Assembly: GCF_933775445.1 (NCBI RefSeq)
Contig: NC_065877.1
Span: forward strand, 15,376,001 to 15,440,000
Reading direction: 5' to 3'
Length of the DNA: 64,000 nt
From: Argentina anserina
Lineage: Eukaryota > Streptophyta > Magnoliopsida > Rosales > Rosaceae
In this document: positions 1 through 12,702 of the stretch, piece after piece
Position numbering within the stretch: the stretch's first letter is position 1
Layout: each line of letters starts with the position of its first letter
Made by a program: the position numbers and the translations under genes
Notes under the pieces: model-generated
Databases searched by the model: none
The model's input: the letters and a program-made list of their open reading frames with translations, nothing else
Told to the model about the DNA's origin: nothing

Positions 1-255
1 ACTAGTAATCATTTTCAATCCAAAAAAGAGAGGAAGAAATATAACAGAACAGAAACTCCTAACCAGACCCCTCACTCCAACAATCGCTACAAGAATCCTC
101 TCACAATCCATACACACTAATCATCATCCCCAAATTTGATTAAGAGAGTGAGAAATGGTATTAGGTATTAACACCAGCAAAACAGTAATAGGAAACAACA
201 ACCCGGATCGCAATCAAACAATATAAGAGTTGCAGATAGCCGGAAAGACAGGCTA

Positions 256-569
256 TGATATCCAAGATGAAGTAAAAGACAGTCAAAACAAGGAGGAACA
301 GGCTTGGCTCTATATGCATGTACAACTGATGAAAGCATAGCATACCAGTACTCTTGATCCAGCTAACTGAAGCACAGCACCCCCACCACCATTGAGACAG
401 CAGCTACAACTGTGATATCCAAGATGAAGTAAAAGACAGTCAAAACAAGGAGGAACAGGCTTGGCTCTATATGCATGTACAACTGATGAAAGCATAGCAT
501 ACCAGTACTCTTGATCCAGCTAACTGAAGCACAGCACCCCCACCACCATTGAGACAGCAGCTACAACTG
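256..569. repeat. 157-bp tandem duplication, two copies
   Basis: Two adjacent copies of a 157-base segment (256-412 and 413-569) are practically identical, both starting TGATATCCAAGATG and ending CAGCTACAACTG. No long open frame crosses the repeat with a recognisable product. The near identity points to a young local duplication, or to an assembly stutter. Confidence 0.9.
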
Positions 570-1760
570 TGAGACAGATCTAGAGCTTCTTCCTATGCTT
601 TCTGGCTTCTCAAACTAGTACTTGGTCTAATTTCTTCTTCTTCTTCTTTTCTTGAGAGATAAGAGACTCAAGAGAGAGAGAGGAGATAAAAAAAGGGAGC
701 TTTGTTTCTTCTTCTTCTACTTCTGCTACTGCTGCTCTTCTCTTCCATTTCCAATTCCTCTCTGCTTTCTTTCTTTCTTTCTTTTTTTTCTTTCTAAAAC
801 ATTCAAAATTATATTTTAAAATTAAGGGAAAATAATTTAAAATGAAATTAAACAATTCCTTTTCTGGGGTTTGATAAAATCGCCTACCCAATACGAGGCG
901 AAAGCTAAAAAGAAATAAACAAAACCCCAAACGGCACCGAGTCTCGGTTTTTATGGCACTTCTTTATTTCCATTCCTATCACGCCAAGTCACCTCCATGC
1001 TGGACTCATGCGACAATTTCCTGAAAACACAGGAGCATTTTGGGGAGATTATAAATACGTGGGAGCAGTTGATTGGCGAATGGTACGTCGCGAAAGAGAA
1101 TAGGGCTAAATTATTACACTGTTTTTTCGTCAAATTCCATTCAAATTCAACCTAAATTCACCCAAATGAAAATGTAGATATTCGCCGCACTCGAGTTTTG
1201 TAGATACTTGCTTGCAACTTAGTGATGTGGCATCATATTAGTGGGGGTGATGATGATAATGAGAGGTGAGTTTACGTGAATGACCCTGATCATTTCATTG
1301 AAAGACATTTTTGGGCAGAAGAATTCCCAGCAAATGTAGAACACGTGTGGGGATTTGGTGCGGCCCCTGAAAGCAGATGTAGTGTGTCCCTGTTAACCGG
1401 TATGGGAGGTGGGGGAGAGATGAGAGGGGCAAGGTGAGTAAAGAGAATCAAGGTGACTGGAGTAGTCGGTTAAAAAGCAGACGCGCGTGCGCGAGGTGGA
1501 CTAAAGTAGAGTGGAATGAGAAGTGGCGTCCGCCAATGACCTAGCGGCTCAGGTTGGCAAGAGTACGGGAGAGGACTCGAAAAAAATAAACTTATTAAAA
1601 GCATGGAGCACAAAACGTTTAATGTTTTAATAAAGCGGGTTTCTTTTGACACGCAGCAGTGCAGAATTGAGTTTCTTGTCTGGTGGAGTCTTCCTTGATT
1701 GTTATGCGAGGAGGTATGCGTTGGTATAGAATCTAGCAGCAATCCTTCCCGCTAGGCTTT
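570..1760 (-). promoter_or_regulatory. possible leader/promoter of a minus-strand gene lying left of the window
   Basis: No coding region is recognised. Read on the minus strand, 600-800 is rich in AAG and GA triplets, as in plant 5' leaders, with a TTTC microsatellite at about 762-790. A TATTTATA-like box lies near 1050-1057 and a G-box core (CACGTG) at 1342-1347. Together these could be the promoter and leader of a gene whose coding part is outside the window. This is inference; the tracts could also be plain intergenic low-complexity DNA. Confidence 0.25.
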
Positions 1761-3260
1761 CAACATCTCTCATAATGTGTTCTACGCTGTTATTGATTTT
1801 TTAATTTTTACTTAATCAGGTTAATTTTTGTGAAAAGACATATGTAGACAAATAAAAAAAATTTAAACGCCAAAACAATTTATATATCTGAGAAAAATTT
1901 GGTTTACTACTCATATCTCATATTTAACTATCTCTTACAATAAAATCCTAAAATAGCAATATGTGAAGAGGCATCGGTGGAGAGTCAAATTGTGAAGACT
2001 ATGTCTCTATATGAGGTATGGGTTTAACGTTCTTGTTTTATATTTGTTGCTCTCTAATGTTTCTTATTAGAATTTAGTTTTGGTTCATGATTTGGGTTCA
2101 TGTTTCTTGTTCTTATATTCGATCTCATATGTTGGGTACATGTTTCTTATCATATGGTCCTTTTGTCACTAACCGACCTTAGGAAATGCCTCCTTAATTA
2201 TTCGAGGTTGAAATTAATTAGATTGGATGGTTGTTTGGTTATAAATTCTAAGACTAAAGCTATTGGATTTTAATAATACGAAAATTATAATTAGTCAAAA
2301 TGACTCATATGTTGGGTTCATGTTTCTTATCATATGGTCATGATCTAGCCACATTTATAATTCTATAGCTATAGCTACCAATAACCCCCAAAAGAGCAGG
2401 TCTCTTTTTCTTTTTTGATACAAGAAAAGGGCTCATGCCTTAGTTTAGGGTTTTTCTTATTTAATATTATAGGATGAGGTTGGAGAAGAAACTGAAGGAT
2501 ATATCTACACACACACAGCATAGAATGGATATTCATGAAATTCTACACACACAATAAGGCCGCAATTTTTTTTTTTTTTTGCACAAGGCCTCTTGTAACA
2601 CAGGATCAGCCTTGTACGTGATCGTTTTGAGTTTTTACCTGGTATTGTGAAAATATCTAAATTACAAAAATCCTAATTTATATTTTAAAAGGGAGATGCA
2701 ACATCTTCTTAAGTTCGTTATTCAATTTGGGTGGTTAGGTCTTGCTCAAGAAAGCGAGGAAGCATTTACAGAGGAATATGAAGGACAAGGATTCAAATTT
2801 AGGTTTGATTCCAGGAAAGCACTTTCACTTCTTTGCAGTCTGGATTTCTGATTCATGAGGAACTGTGGTGATAATTGTGATCTTCTCTGTGTTCAGGACT
2901 GTCAAGATTTTTTTGATTTCTCTCTGATATTTACTTCAAGGTGAGTTACCTATATTCCATATTAGAAGAATCTGATGCTCTAGCCTATCATGCCTAAAGT
3001 TTTCCTTTTGTTGTTTTATGTTTCAGTTTAAAACCAAATGCTAGTAGAAATGGAAATCATAAGGAGCATTTCTTAAAGTTGGAATAATGGTGAAGACCCT
3101 AGAGGAAGAACTTGAGTTCTGCTAGTATTTAGGTTTTATATATTGGTTTTATTATGAATGTCAAACATTGAATTGCTTTTTAAGCAAAAGTATGTATATT
3201 GAATATCCTATTTTAATATTATATGCCAATTATATTATTTTATACATGAATTTAAATTAT
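1760..3260. other. AT-rich intergenic stretch, no gene seen
   Basis: No open frame with recognisable protein features was found. A short sequence beginning CATATGTTGGGT recurs near 2126 and 2306, and a poly-T run lies near 2567-2580. Nothing else is identifiable by eye. Confidence 0.5.
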
Positions 3261-3264
3261 ATCA

Positions 3265-3635
3265 CACTCTTTATTAGACAATACAATTACAAATAGAAAC
3301 AACTATTGTCTAACAATAGTTTGAGATGCAAGAGACCATTGACCAAATTGACTAAAAACAATTGTCTAAGATGAATTTTACACAATAGGCAAACTATTCG
3401 AAGAGTAGCATTGTTGAATAAACTCTTATACAATGCTTGTAAACTAAAAAGCATTGTCTCTTCCAGTGTTCAGACAGTGACTTTTTTAATTATGTTCATT
3501 GTCTGAGTTGATTTGATATATATTTTTTGTGCATTGTCTGAACCATCAAATAGACAATTGTTTAATAGACAATAACACAGCCCTATATTGGATAATGGAC
3601 AAAAAATATTGTCCATCTCAATTTTTGGTGTAGTG
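3265..3635 (-). mobile_element. CACTA-like transposon end (fragment)
   Basis: On the minus strand the segment begins CACTACACCAAAAATTG at 3635, a typical CACTA-superfamily terminus. It continues with many GACAAT/ATTGTC motifs in both orientations, like the subterminal repeats of CACTA elements. I could not find the partner terminus or a 3-bp TSD, so this is probably a truncated or deletion derivative. Confidence 0.45.
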
Positions 3636-3639
3636 GTAA

Positions 3640-5175
3640 GGATGAGATCAAGGAGATGATCCATTAATTTCGTGCTCAACTTAAGTTAATATTGAATGTA
3701 ACGATTTATTACAAATAATTCTCATATTTTTAGTATATAATTCATGAATACCTCCTCAAGTGTTGCACAAGCAACACATGTAATTGTCCCACATGCACCC
3801 TGCACCTGTGATTCATAATTTTCACGTCTAAAAGTTGTAAATACCCTTATAATATTTTTTTACTATATATATATTTTTTTGAAACGAAGAAGATTTGTGT
3901 ATTTGAAAAAGGTCGAGTGATTCTAGTTATACTTCCATAATTAGTATTTAAACCTCCATCATTATTTTTTTTTGAATTTTCCAAATTTACCCATTTATTT
4001 TCTATCTACACCCTATTTCTATTTTTCTTTTTAAATTCTCATCTTCTTCTGCTTCAATCTAAAGAGGCCTTGATTTAATCTTTATTCTCATTATTTTCTG
4101 CTCCAACGTGAGATTTAATCACTTCCAATTAAAAATAATTATCTCATATAGATCAATTAATACATATTGGTTTCATAAAATTAATTAAAATTTTCAACTC
4201 ATTAGAAAAATTAAAAATAATATTTTTCAATCTGATACTCTACAATTCTATTATAACAAAGGTTAAATTGAATTTGATCAAAGTCTCAGGATATAATATG
4301 CTTTAACGGAAAATAGACTTATGTTGTAGATTGAAGAGGTGAATTCATAAATGTGAAAGCTTTTAATAAAAATTAAGGTGAGAATTTATAAAAGGAATAA
4401 AATAGAATTTAAATAATTAATGAGGTATAGATAAGAAACATAGAGATGTATCTAGAATCACTCTATTTGATAACCAAAATCTTGTAAACTCTTATCCTCG
4501 ATAAAAAGATTAAAAATATTAAGGGAATCGTAACCGCTAATGTGTTGATGGTTTGACAAGTGTCTATGATGATATGGGATAAGTCACTTTGGTCCCCATG
4601 ATAGGGTACCAACCGTACCGATATGGCAAGGTCAAATTTCCATGTCATGTTCCTACAATCCTAATTTCTACATAATGGAAAAAAAATTATCCCACATAAT
4701 GAGGTGCTTAGTTTAAGGTGTTTGGCATTTGGCCTACCCACCAAACCAACGAGTCCCTTTCTTTCGTGGGGCATCTGAGTTTGGTCTTTGTCTATGAAAT
4801 TTAGCCAATTTGGAGGGAGCCTAACAAAAAGGGTGCAAATTTAGGGACCAGATTATAGTCCCGCGTCTTCAAATTCATGCAATGCAAGTGAATGCAGTTT
4901 TCAAAAGTACCTTTGAGATGTAGACCTGAAGCACAAATAATAGTTACATTGGAAAAAGATGCATTATAATGAACCAGTGAACCACTATGCATAAAGATAT
5001 CAAAAATTAAAGATAAATATGATAGTTATTAGAGTCACTAAATATTCCTTCACATGACACCACAATATCGTGTTTACCTATTTTTAGAAATTAATATTAC
5101 TTTCGAATGTCTATGAAAGTTTGAGTCACTATTTTCGGTAATGTGCTTGAACCTAGAATTATATGCAATACTTTG
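3640..5175. other. AT-rich intergenic stretch, no gene seen
   Basis: Only short frames occur, none with a recognisable domain. No tRNA-like, LTR or paired inverted-repeat structure was noticed. Confidence 0.5.
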
Positions 5176-5179
5176 ATTC

Positions 5180-5283
5180 CACCCAAATCGATGAACTACA
5201 AAATTTAACAAATATATACCATTATATCATTACACCCAAAATCGATGAACTATAAAATTTAACAAATATATACCATTATATCA
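5180..5283. repeat. two-copy tandem repeat of about 53 bp
   Basis: The unit running from ACCCAAATCGATGAACTA to ACCATTATATCA occurs twice in a row (about 5180-5232 and 5233-5283), with one extra A and single-base changes. It is not associated with a gene. Confidence 0.8.
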
Positions 5284-5399
5284 AGATTTGAGATGACATG
5301 ACAAATGTCCGTTTATATAAACCTTAGTGAAAAAACACAAATATCTATTGTCATCTTCATTATGTCATTGTTGTGTCAAAGCAAATAGAGTCGACATTA

Positions 5400-6048
5400 T
5401 AATAGTTGTTAACACCTCCCCCTGAAAGGGTTAATTCTCGGCCAAATCTCCTCTGATTCCGGTGACCGGTAACCTAGTAACGTCGTGAGTCATAACAGTT
5501 AGCAAGGTAGCAACACCTTTGATCTGAACCTCCGCATTGACGCCACCCAAGGTGGCACACTTGAACAATAAATGCATCTTGTGCTAGTTCACATTCCCAC
5601 ATTAGAAGAAGAACTTAGCATGTCTCCCAATGCACCTATTAAAGGTCCACGTAGACTGCCAGAAAAATGTAACGTATTTATAAGTCCTTAACTCTCGAAC
5701 TTAAATTTCGTTCCGGATTCTAACTTAAATTTCCGAGGGTCAAAGACCGGTGCACCGCTATCCCTTTGACTTTGACACGTGTTGTATGCAGGTCCCACTG
5801 AGCTGATACACCGAAATACAAGGCTACGAGAAGTTAGGTTCCCCAGATTTAGCACTCGTAACAGTAGTACTCTTTGTTAGTTGATGCTTTGTTAAGTACT
5901 TGTTTGTAGGGATATTTGATATTATGTAAGGTCTTTTATAATTAAGGGTTTAGACTTCACGTCTTTTTTTTGTATTCGACAGTTTCATTAATGAATGTTT
6001 GAGGATAGCCGCACTAGCCCTCCTATCATTAAAAAAATTAAAAAAAAA
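5400..6048 (+). mobile_element. LINE-like 5'-truncated tail ending in an A-rich tract
   Basis: A more GC-balanced segment stands out from its AT-rich neighbours. It ends with a TTTCATTAATGAATG motif followed by an A-rich tail (about 6027-6048), the usual look of a plant non-LTR retrotransposon 3' end. No reverse-transcriptase frame remains and I could not place a TSD, so the left boundary is approximate. Confidence 0.35.
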
Positions 6049-6284
6049 GCACAAATAAATTTACATGTAAGGAACTATGACACTTCCCACCAAAATTTGA
6101 ATTGAAATACATTTTATGGATCATTTGTCGGGTCCATTTCCTTTCATATATGAAGTATCCTAAAATACAAGAAGTTCAACAATAATTGTGTAAACGTTCG
6201 ATCCCAGGAACCAAGTTCAGTATCCTAGACAATCCAAAATTGGTTCAAACTTTTCATACAAGATCAAGTATTAGACTTTTTACC

Positions 6285-6936
6285 TAGTGGCGGATCCTGG
6301 ACAGGTGTTTAGGGGATGCTTGATCTAGAATTGTAATCTAAGGAGGTTTTGAAATTTGGCCGAGGGTAAAATTTTTTTTTTTGACAATGTACTCAAAATA
6401 CTATGTGATTCACTTTTGAACTGATTGTTTTACATTATCTGCATCAAAATACCTCCAAGCATATGTAACTGAGGGTGGATGGAAAGCAAATGTAAAAAGC
6501 CAGAAATCCCAAATGAGAAAATCCTCAATTCAATCATGACATCCCGTGCTCACTAGAGAAGTGGGGGATGCACATAATTTCTTAGTGGAATGGTGGAGTG
6601 AGCCCAAACTCAAATGCGATCTATCACTCTAATTTAAAAATTAGGCTTTAGTTTTTAGGGTTAGAGATTAATTTTATGGAAAAAAATAAGAGAGGAGAAG
6701 ACACAGAGAGAGAAAAAGACGAAGAAAAAAAATTGGTGGTCCGTATGAGATTAGAGAGGTTGGTGTGGGAGGAGATTGGGTGTGAGTGTGTGTATGTGTA
6801 GGTATTGGTGGAGGGATTGAGTGTGGGAGAGAGTAGGGGATGCTAGCTCTAATTTAAAAAAATTAATACTAGTTTTTTTTTTGTCTTTCTAATTGACTTA
6901 GGGAGCATCCCTAACCTTGTGAAAAATCCGCCCATG
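6285..6936. mobile_element. hAT-type MITE, 652 bp
   Basis: The ends are imperfect terminal inverted repeats: TAGTGGCGGATCC at the left and, inverted, CATGGGCGGATT at the right; the similarity continues inward to the GTTAGGGATGCT motif. The 8-bp flanks are TTTTTACC (6277-6284) and CTTTTACC (6937-6944), a 7/8 match as expected of an aged hAT TSD. The interior has no coding capacity. Confidence 0.72.
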
Positions 6937-7115
6937 CTTTTACCTCTTAATCAAATTACTTGCATGCTCCATCTCTTTAATAGATGTAACATGTCAATTT
7001 AATATCTGGTGATTGATTGATTGTTTGGCTTCATTTTGTGAACTTCTTTGTCTGAGTACCACTATACAAGAACCCCATATTAACTCTCCACTCCTTGAAA
7101 CCCAGAGATTTTGCT

Positions 7116-7573
7116 TGAAGAATTTAACTGTATTTATTCAAGATATGTAAACATATAATAATCAACAAAGTCCTTAAACAAGGTTTAGAGTACTACATGC
7201 AGCATTCACAGAAAATTGTCATTGCTTGAAACTTTGATCTTCTACTCTCAAATACGTTTTATAACCTTAATGGTATATGTGACTGTTTCGTAGTTGTATA
7301 GAGACGCAAGGACCAATGCTCATGTATATATAGTGATTCAATTAGTGTCTTACCCATCAAAGAGTCCTAATTGAATCACAATATGTTTCCTTATTGAACA
7401 TGAAAATCATATTAGATATCTAGTTTGATTCTTAGTGAATATCTTGTTTATATGATTACAAGATATTGTTGAATATACATTCCTCATTCAACTCCAATTG
7501 CTTAGATATTATTTGATTAATTGTTTAATCCTCAAGTCATGTAATTTGTGTATAAGTCCAAATAATTCTTTGA
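7116..7573 (-). repeat. 3' LTR of the copia element
   Basis: On the plus strand it starts TGAAGAATTTAACTG and ends AAATAATTCTTTGA. It aligns along its whole length with 17611-18154, apart from a duplication found only in the other copy. Read on the minus strand, AGTAGGAGACT just upstream of it is the probable polypurine tract. Confidence 0.85.
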
Positions 7574-8202
7574 GTCTCCTACTGGACTGTACACTAATTA
7601 CAATTGAGTAATTGAACAAGGTAAAATATAAGTAAAAGTTTAAGACACGCGTGAGTTGAAATCTATGCATAAATCCAAAACAAACAACTTAGTCATTTTG
7701 TGATTGTAAATGCAGAACCAAAAATCAGTACTGAAACATCAGTAACTGCTAATAGAAGATTACTACAAGCACTCTCACAAAACACATGAATTCTATATAT
7801 GAAACAAAGTAGAGCTAATAACACTTCACATATAATTTTCTACAATGTCAAAAATACTATGTGTCCTTCAAATAGTTTTAACAAAATCTCCAAAATCACA
7901 AGTATCAGTAATGCCAGTGAACATGAATATACTTGTTAACTATAAAGGCAACATGTACAAAACATATACTACACATATGTATCCACTTGAATTCATAACA
8001 ACTTGATAGAATAAAACTGAAAATAAAGTTCTACAATTTTGAAATTTCAATGTAAGGGACTAGAAGAATAAAATAATGGAATTCCTCAATTTTATAAAAT
8101 CAAAATCAAGTTTAAATCACTAAATCAAAGATAACAATTTGGAAATACAAGAATAAAGACTTAAACATTGAAAACTCTCGTAGCTAAATTTGAATGCTCC
8201 CA

Positions 8203-8712
8203 CTATACTCCAAAATCCAATTTTTCTAAAACTCCAAGGTTTGAACAATGTTTCTTAAACACTCCAACTACTAATGATTTGGTGAAAGGATCTGCAAATT
8301 GATCTTCAGTGTCAATGTTCAACACTACAAGCTCATTTTTCTTAACTAACTTCCTCATGCCATAGTACTTAAGATCAATGTGCTTAGAGTTAGTTGATCT
8401 TTTACTATTCTTGCAGAAGAACACAACAACCTCATTGTCACAATACACAATCAATTTCTTCGAGACCAAGCTATTCAAAAATTCCAGTTTCAGTGAGAAA
8501 TTTTTTGATCATAAACCTTCACAAACTTTTTCATAGGGTGCCACAACCTCAGCTTGCATAGTAGAAGTGGTGATAATAGAATGTTTCATCGTTTTACAAG
8601 CAATTACTCCACCAGCCATCATGAACACATATCCACAAGTAGAATATTTAAAATTTGGATAATTATCAGCAAAATCAGAATCAATGTAACCTACTAGATC
8701 TACGTTTTTCAT
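8203..8712 (-). pseudogene. copia RNase H remnant
   Basis: Two minus-strand frames (8509-8712, then 8203-8478) together resemble the C-terminal RNase H domain of copia polyproteins. The first carries a GYIDSDFADN-type stretch and a STCGYVF motif; the second carries YCDNEV, SKHIDLKYY and the closing DQFADPFTKSL stretch. A shift and stop separate them, so no functional enzyme can be made. It is the last coding part before the 3' LTR. Confidence 0.85.
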
Positions 8713-8715
8713 TCT

Positions 8716-9450
8716 TCAGTAAACAAGCATGTAATTTTTAGTTCTTTGAAGATATCTTAGAACTTTTTTACTTGCATTCCAGTGTTGAATTGATGGATTA
8801 CTCTGAAATATAGATAGCATACCAACTTCAAATGTTAAGTCTGGTCTAGTGCATACATGCGCATAGATAAGACTACCAACTAATCTAGCATAAGATTTTG
8901 AATCCAACTCAGCTTTCTAAGCCACGTGTTATGTCCTATTTAATCTCAATGCCTAAGACAAATGATGCTTCCCCCAAAGAATTTTGACACAAAGATTATA
9001 ACTACCTACAAGAATGTCATCTACATATAGAATGAGAAAAATAAAATTATTTCCCACTATCTTAAGATAAATGCATTCATCTACAATATTCTTTGTAAAT
9101 CCAAAAGTAGATATAATTGAATCACATTTTCTATACCACTGCCTAGATGCTTGTTTTTAAACTATAAATTGATTTTTCAGGTTTACAAACCATTCTCTCT
9201 TTCCCTAGAACAACAAATTCTTAATATCCATTTGATGCAGCTCCATAACAAAATAAGCTACAAACCAATCTTTCAAAAATTTTCATATAAATATTTTCCT
9301 CAAGCTCTCAATTTAGAAAAACTGTCTTAACATCCATTTGATGCAGCTCCATAAAGATTCTAACAGAATTTTTTGTTGATACATGAGAAAATGTTTTAGT
9401 AAATTAAATGTCTTCTTTTTAGTGAATCCCTTAGAAACTAGCCTACCTTT
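8716..9450 (-). pseudogene. copia reverse transcriptase remnant, C-terminal part
   Basis: On the minus strand the reading resumes immediately after the solo-LTR insertion with a KGRLVSKGFT-like stretch (near 9420-9450). A YVDD catalytic box at 9016-9027 is still intact. The later RT segment at 8716-8907 (SYARLVGSLIYAHVCTRPDL) follows. Stops and frameshifts lie between these blocks. The N-terminal part of the same domain is at 12021-12120, separated by the inserted LTR. Confidence 0.85.
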
Positions 9451-9455
9451 AAACC

Positions 9456-12015
9456 TATAATATCCCAGAAATTTATAAGTATTTTGTAATTATTGTTCGG
9501 AGATATTTAAATTGATGGTGATCCGATTATATAGTACGAGGGATAAAACGAAAGTGTTCGAGCATTTTATATTCAGAAATGTTACCGTGAGGGGTCAAGA
9601 GTTGACTTTTTATCCGTTAGGAATCTTAGAAAACTTCCTTCACGAAAGTCGTAGAACTTGTCAATACGAATTTGTAGACATGTGACATACTTTAATCGGA
9701 TGTTGCGTGCGGAAGTTATTCATAACGGGGTATTTTGTATAAATATGAAATTTTCGGGGTAGGTTTCAGAAAATGTGAAAACCTATTTTCTCTCCCTTTC
9801 GCTCCGCACGCGCGCCCTTCAGAGTTGGAATTTTTCTTCTGACCCGACCCGACTTTTCCGGCCGACTCCGGCGGTTTCAGGTGACCGGGGCAGCCCAGAT
9901 CGCTTCGTCTCCTCCTTGCGCGGGTCCCTGTCGTGGTGGATCGTGGAGTAGCATGCCGGTTTCTACGTATCGAAGGCCAGAAGCTGACCTGGAAACCCGA
10001 CGGTGACCCGGTTGTGTTCTTCAATTTTCCGGCAAGTTTAGGCTTCACCACCGGTCTCAAACTCCTTGCCTTAACGTCGTCAACAACCCCTTCAAAGGTT
10101 TTCATCTAAATCGAAGGGTAAGAACTCGAACTAAGAAGTTTCAATTCTAGGGTTCTTGATTTAGGATTTTTCGGAAATTCCGAAATTGGAGGTTTTAAGC
10201 TTTGATTCAGACTTTGTTGTGAACTAGAAAGTTGTTAGGAATGTCATTTAGATTGTGATGGTGAAATTTGGTGGTCATTGGTGGTGGTCGAAAAACGGTG
10301 GCGGAGCATGAACAGTAAATTGTGAACAGTAAAACCCGAATAACGTTCTGTGAACAGTGTTTTGAACAATATTTAGCTGTAATGAAATCGTCACCTGATG
10401 TTTTACGTTTCGTTTTCTAAGCATTTTATCATGCTATTAGGTGACCGACGACACGAGTAAGAGAATCGCTTTCGGGGTCATGGAAGTTGCACGCATGAAA
10501 TAAGGTGAGTAAACCTCACAATGATCATCATGATCGAAGTTGTGTTATAATTATTGAATTTAGTTTGAGTTGTTACCATAGTCATTGCATCACTAGCTTA
10601 TAGAAATTATTTAAAAAATATGTTTTGGTTTAAATTACATGAACTTGATCGTCTACAGTTCATGGGTAAGTGAAACGCTATTTTAATAAATGATTTTTAA
10701 AAGGTTTTAGTGATTACGGACTATGGTGAATGTGAGTAAATCTCACTATGACGAGTCTACCCATGGTGATGACTCATATTTACGCTTTCTTAAAAAGATC
10801 GAACTATGATATGTATATAATATAGTGGGTTGTGTATGTGTATAAAATGGTAAATATGATACATATATATGAGTTGCTATATTATATACTGTTACGTTTT
10901 TATTTCCAAATGAGGTTGTACTATGACAACTATATTTATATTATTGAGCAAGAGTCGTTTGGTTGTAGTACAATAAACATGTGTTGATTGTTATATTGTA
11001 CGCGGTTTTAACATTGGGTCTTGTTAAAACATTTTCTGGTCTTCAGACGTTGTTGGCAGTAATCGGAACGGAGCCTTGGCCGGGTGTCGTTTACGATTCA
11101 ATTAGAGCTCTAGTATGTCTCACAGTGTACTGCATGAGGGGTAACAGATGGGTTGCCTGGGTCTCATGAGTACCCATGTTTTTGAGTGATATTGGATAAC
11201 AGATGAGTTGCCCAGTGTCTGTCGGTGTACTGCATGAGGGGTAACATATGAGGATCTGGGTCTCATGAGTACCTAGGTCTTATGATTACCCATGTTTTAA
11301 ATGATTTTGAGTAACCAGATGGGTTGCCCAGTGCTTGTCGGTGTACTGCATGAGGTGTAACAGATAGGTTGCCTGGGTCTCATGAGTACCCATGTTTTTG
11401 TTGATATTGGGTAACAGATGGGTGGCCCAGTATCTGTCGGCGTACTGCATGAGGGGTAACAGATGAGTACCTGGGTCTCATGAGTACCCGTATTTTAAAT
11501 GTAATTTGGGTAAACATATAGGTTGCCCAATGTTTCATGAGTATACATATTTTCATATATTATTAGACGACCAGATGGGCCGTCAGTGTCATATGAGTAC
11601 AATTATCTTTAAATGTCCTCAGTAATTTCTTTGTATGTGATGTGTGTTATACTGTTGGTTTACTCATACGAGCTGCAAAGCTTACCGGGTTTGTGTTTAC
11701 AATCCCGGTACACCTATTCGATGGTGTAGGAGATAGTTCTGCATGTGTGGATTAACAGAATTAGAGAGCTTTCTCTGAAGATTGTCGAAAATATTTATTC
11801 TATTTGTGGTGAGGATTGAGAGGATTTTACATTTCCATTTGTTATAATACTTGAATTATAAACTGGTATGTATTCATCAAGTCGACTGAGTCGTACTATG
11901 AACTCAGTTTCGATACGCTGTTATTATAAGATGATTTCAATATATTTGAGATTATTTTAGAATTTTCATGGTTTCGATTTCGAGTTTTATCACTCGAAAT
12001 TTTGGGGCTATGACA
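9456..12015 (+). mobile_element. solo LTR, 2.56 kb, inserted in the copia RT gene
   Basis: The element starts TATAATATCCCAGAAATTTA and ends TTTTGGGGCTATGACA, resembling the TGTAATACC...GTGACA termini of large plant LTRs, probably Ty3/gypsy. A perfect 5-bp TSD, AAACC, flanks it (9451-9455 and 12016-12020), and the interrupted copia reading joins across it. No internal coding domain or second LTR is present, so it is a solo LTR. It shares blocks with 41216-45950, for example an AGAAAACTTCCTT motif near 9627 and 41391 and the GACCCGACCCGA segment. A short frame at 9716-10105 has no recognisable domain. Confidence 0.88.
11120..11560 (+). repeat. imperfect tandem repeat, about 100-116 bp x 4, inside the solo LTR
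   Basis: The anchor GTACTGCATGAGG recurs at about 11127, 11227, 11343 and 11442. Each is followed by a GTAACAGATGGGTTGCC-like and a GGTCTCATGAGTACC-like motif. The related LTR at 41216-45950 lacks this array, so it arose in this copy or subfamily. Confidence 0.85.
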
Positions 12016-12020
12016 AAACC

Positions 12021-12394
12021 TCTCTATATTTCCCTTAGCATCTTTCTTTGTTTTATAAATCCACTTACAACCTATAGCTCTTTGATTTTTATCTTCCACA
12101 ACTAAATCCCAAACTTTATTTGACTATGGACTCTATTTCTGCATTCATATCCTCAAGCCATTTTTCAGAATTCTCAGAATTCTTAGTTTCAAATTCACTA
12201 AAAGAGGCTAGATCCGTATCTTCTGCAGCTGCATCCACATCTTCTTGAAAAAACACTATAAATTGACATTGATCTCTTTCTCTCGTAGATCTTATAAGTT
12301 GAAGGACTAGTTCAGGTTCATTTTCTTCATGCTCTAGTGGTTTTGCATTATTTTCTACATTTTCATTATTAACTAAAGGTTGATCTCTATCCAT
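12021..12394 (-). pseudogene. copia integrase-RT linker and RT start, truncated by insertion
   Basis: The minus-strand frame at 12116-12394 is acidic and ends with an EKWLEDMNAEIESI-like stretch, typical of the start of copia RT. It continues near 12021-12099 with a GCKWIYKTKKDAKGNIERF motif, which stops exactly at the AAACC duplication bordering the solo LTR. The remainder of RT is on the far side of that insertion. Confidence 0.82.
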
Positions 12395-12702
12395 ATTTTA
12401 TAAAAGATTTTTATTTGGTGGCTTCGAATGTGTTTTAGTATTTGTTTCTTCCCCTAAAATCACTGTTTCATCTCAACTTTGATTTTCTATAGTCAACTAT
12501 GTGATACTTGGTGAAACAACTAGGTTTTTCAAGTTAAGTGAATCTCCAGAATTTTCTGTAATTTCTGCAAATTTTGTAGATAAATCTGCATAGTCTGCAT
12601 TAAATTGAGTCTCTCCTAAAAATTTAACTTGATAAGTCTAAAAAATTATAGGAGAAGATTGACTAGAGTAGAGTTTATAAACCTTCTACTTTTCACAATA
12701 AC

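Noticed and set aside
610..930. 106-residue minus-strand frame with a Lys/Glu-rich centre
   Set aside because: It arises from a purine-rich tract and microsatellite; no domain and no splice support.
9716..10105. 129-residue Arg/Pro/Gly-rich frame
   Set aside because: It lies wholly inside the solo LTR, and the related LTR at 41216-45950 does not preserve the frame.
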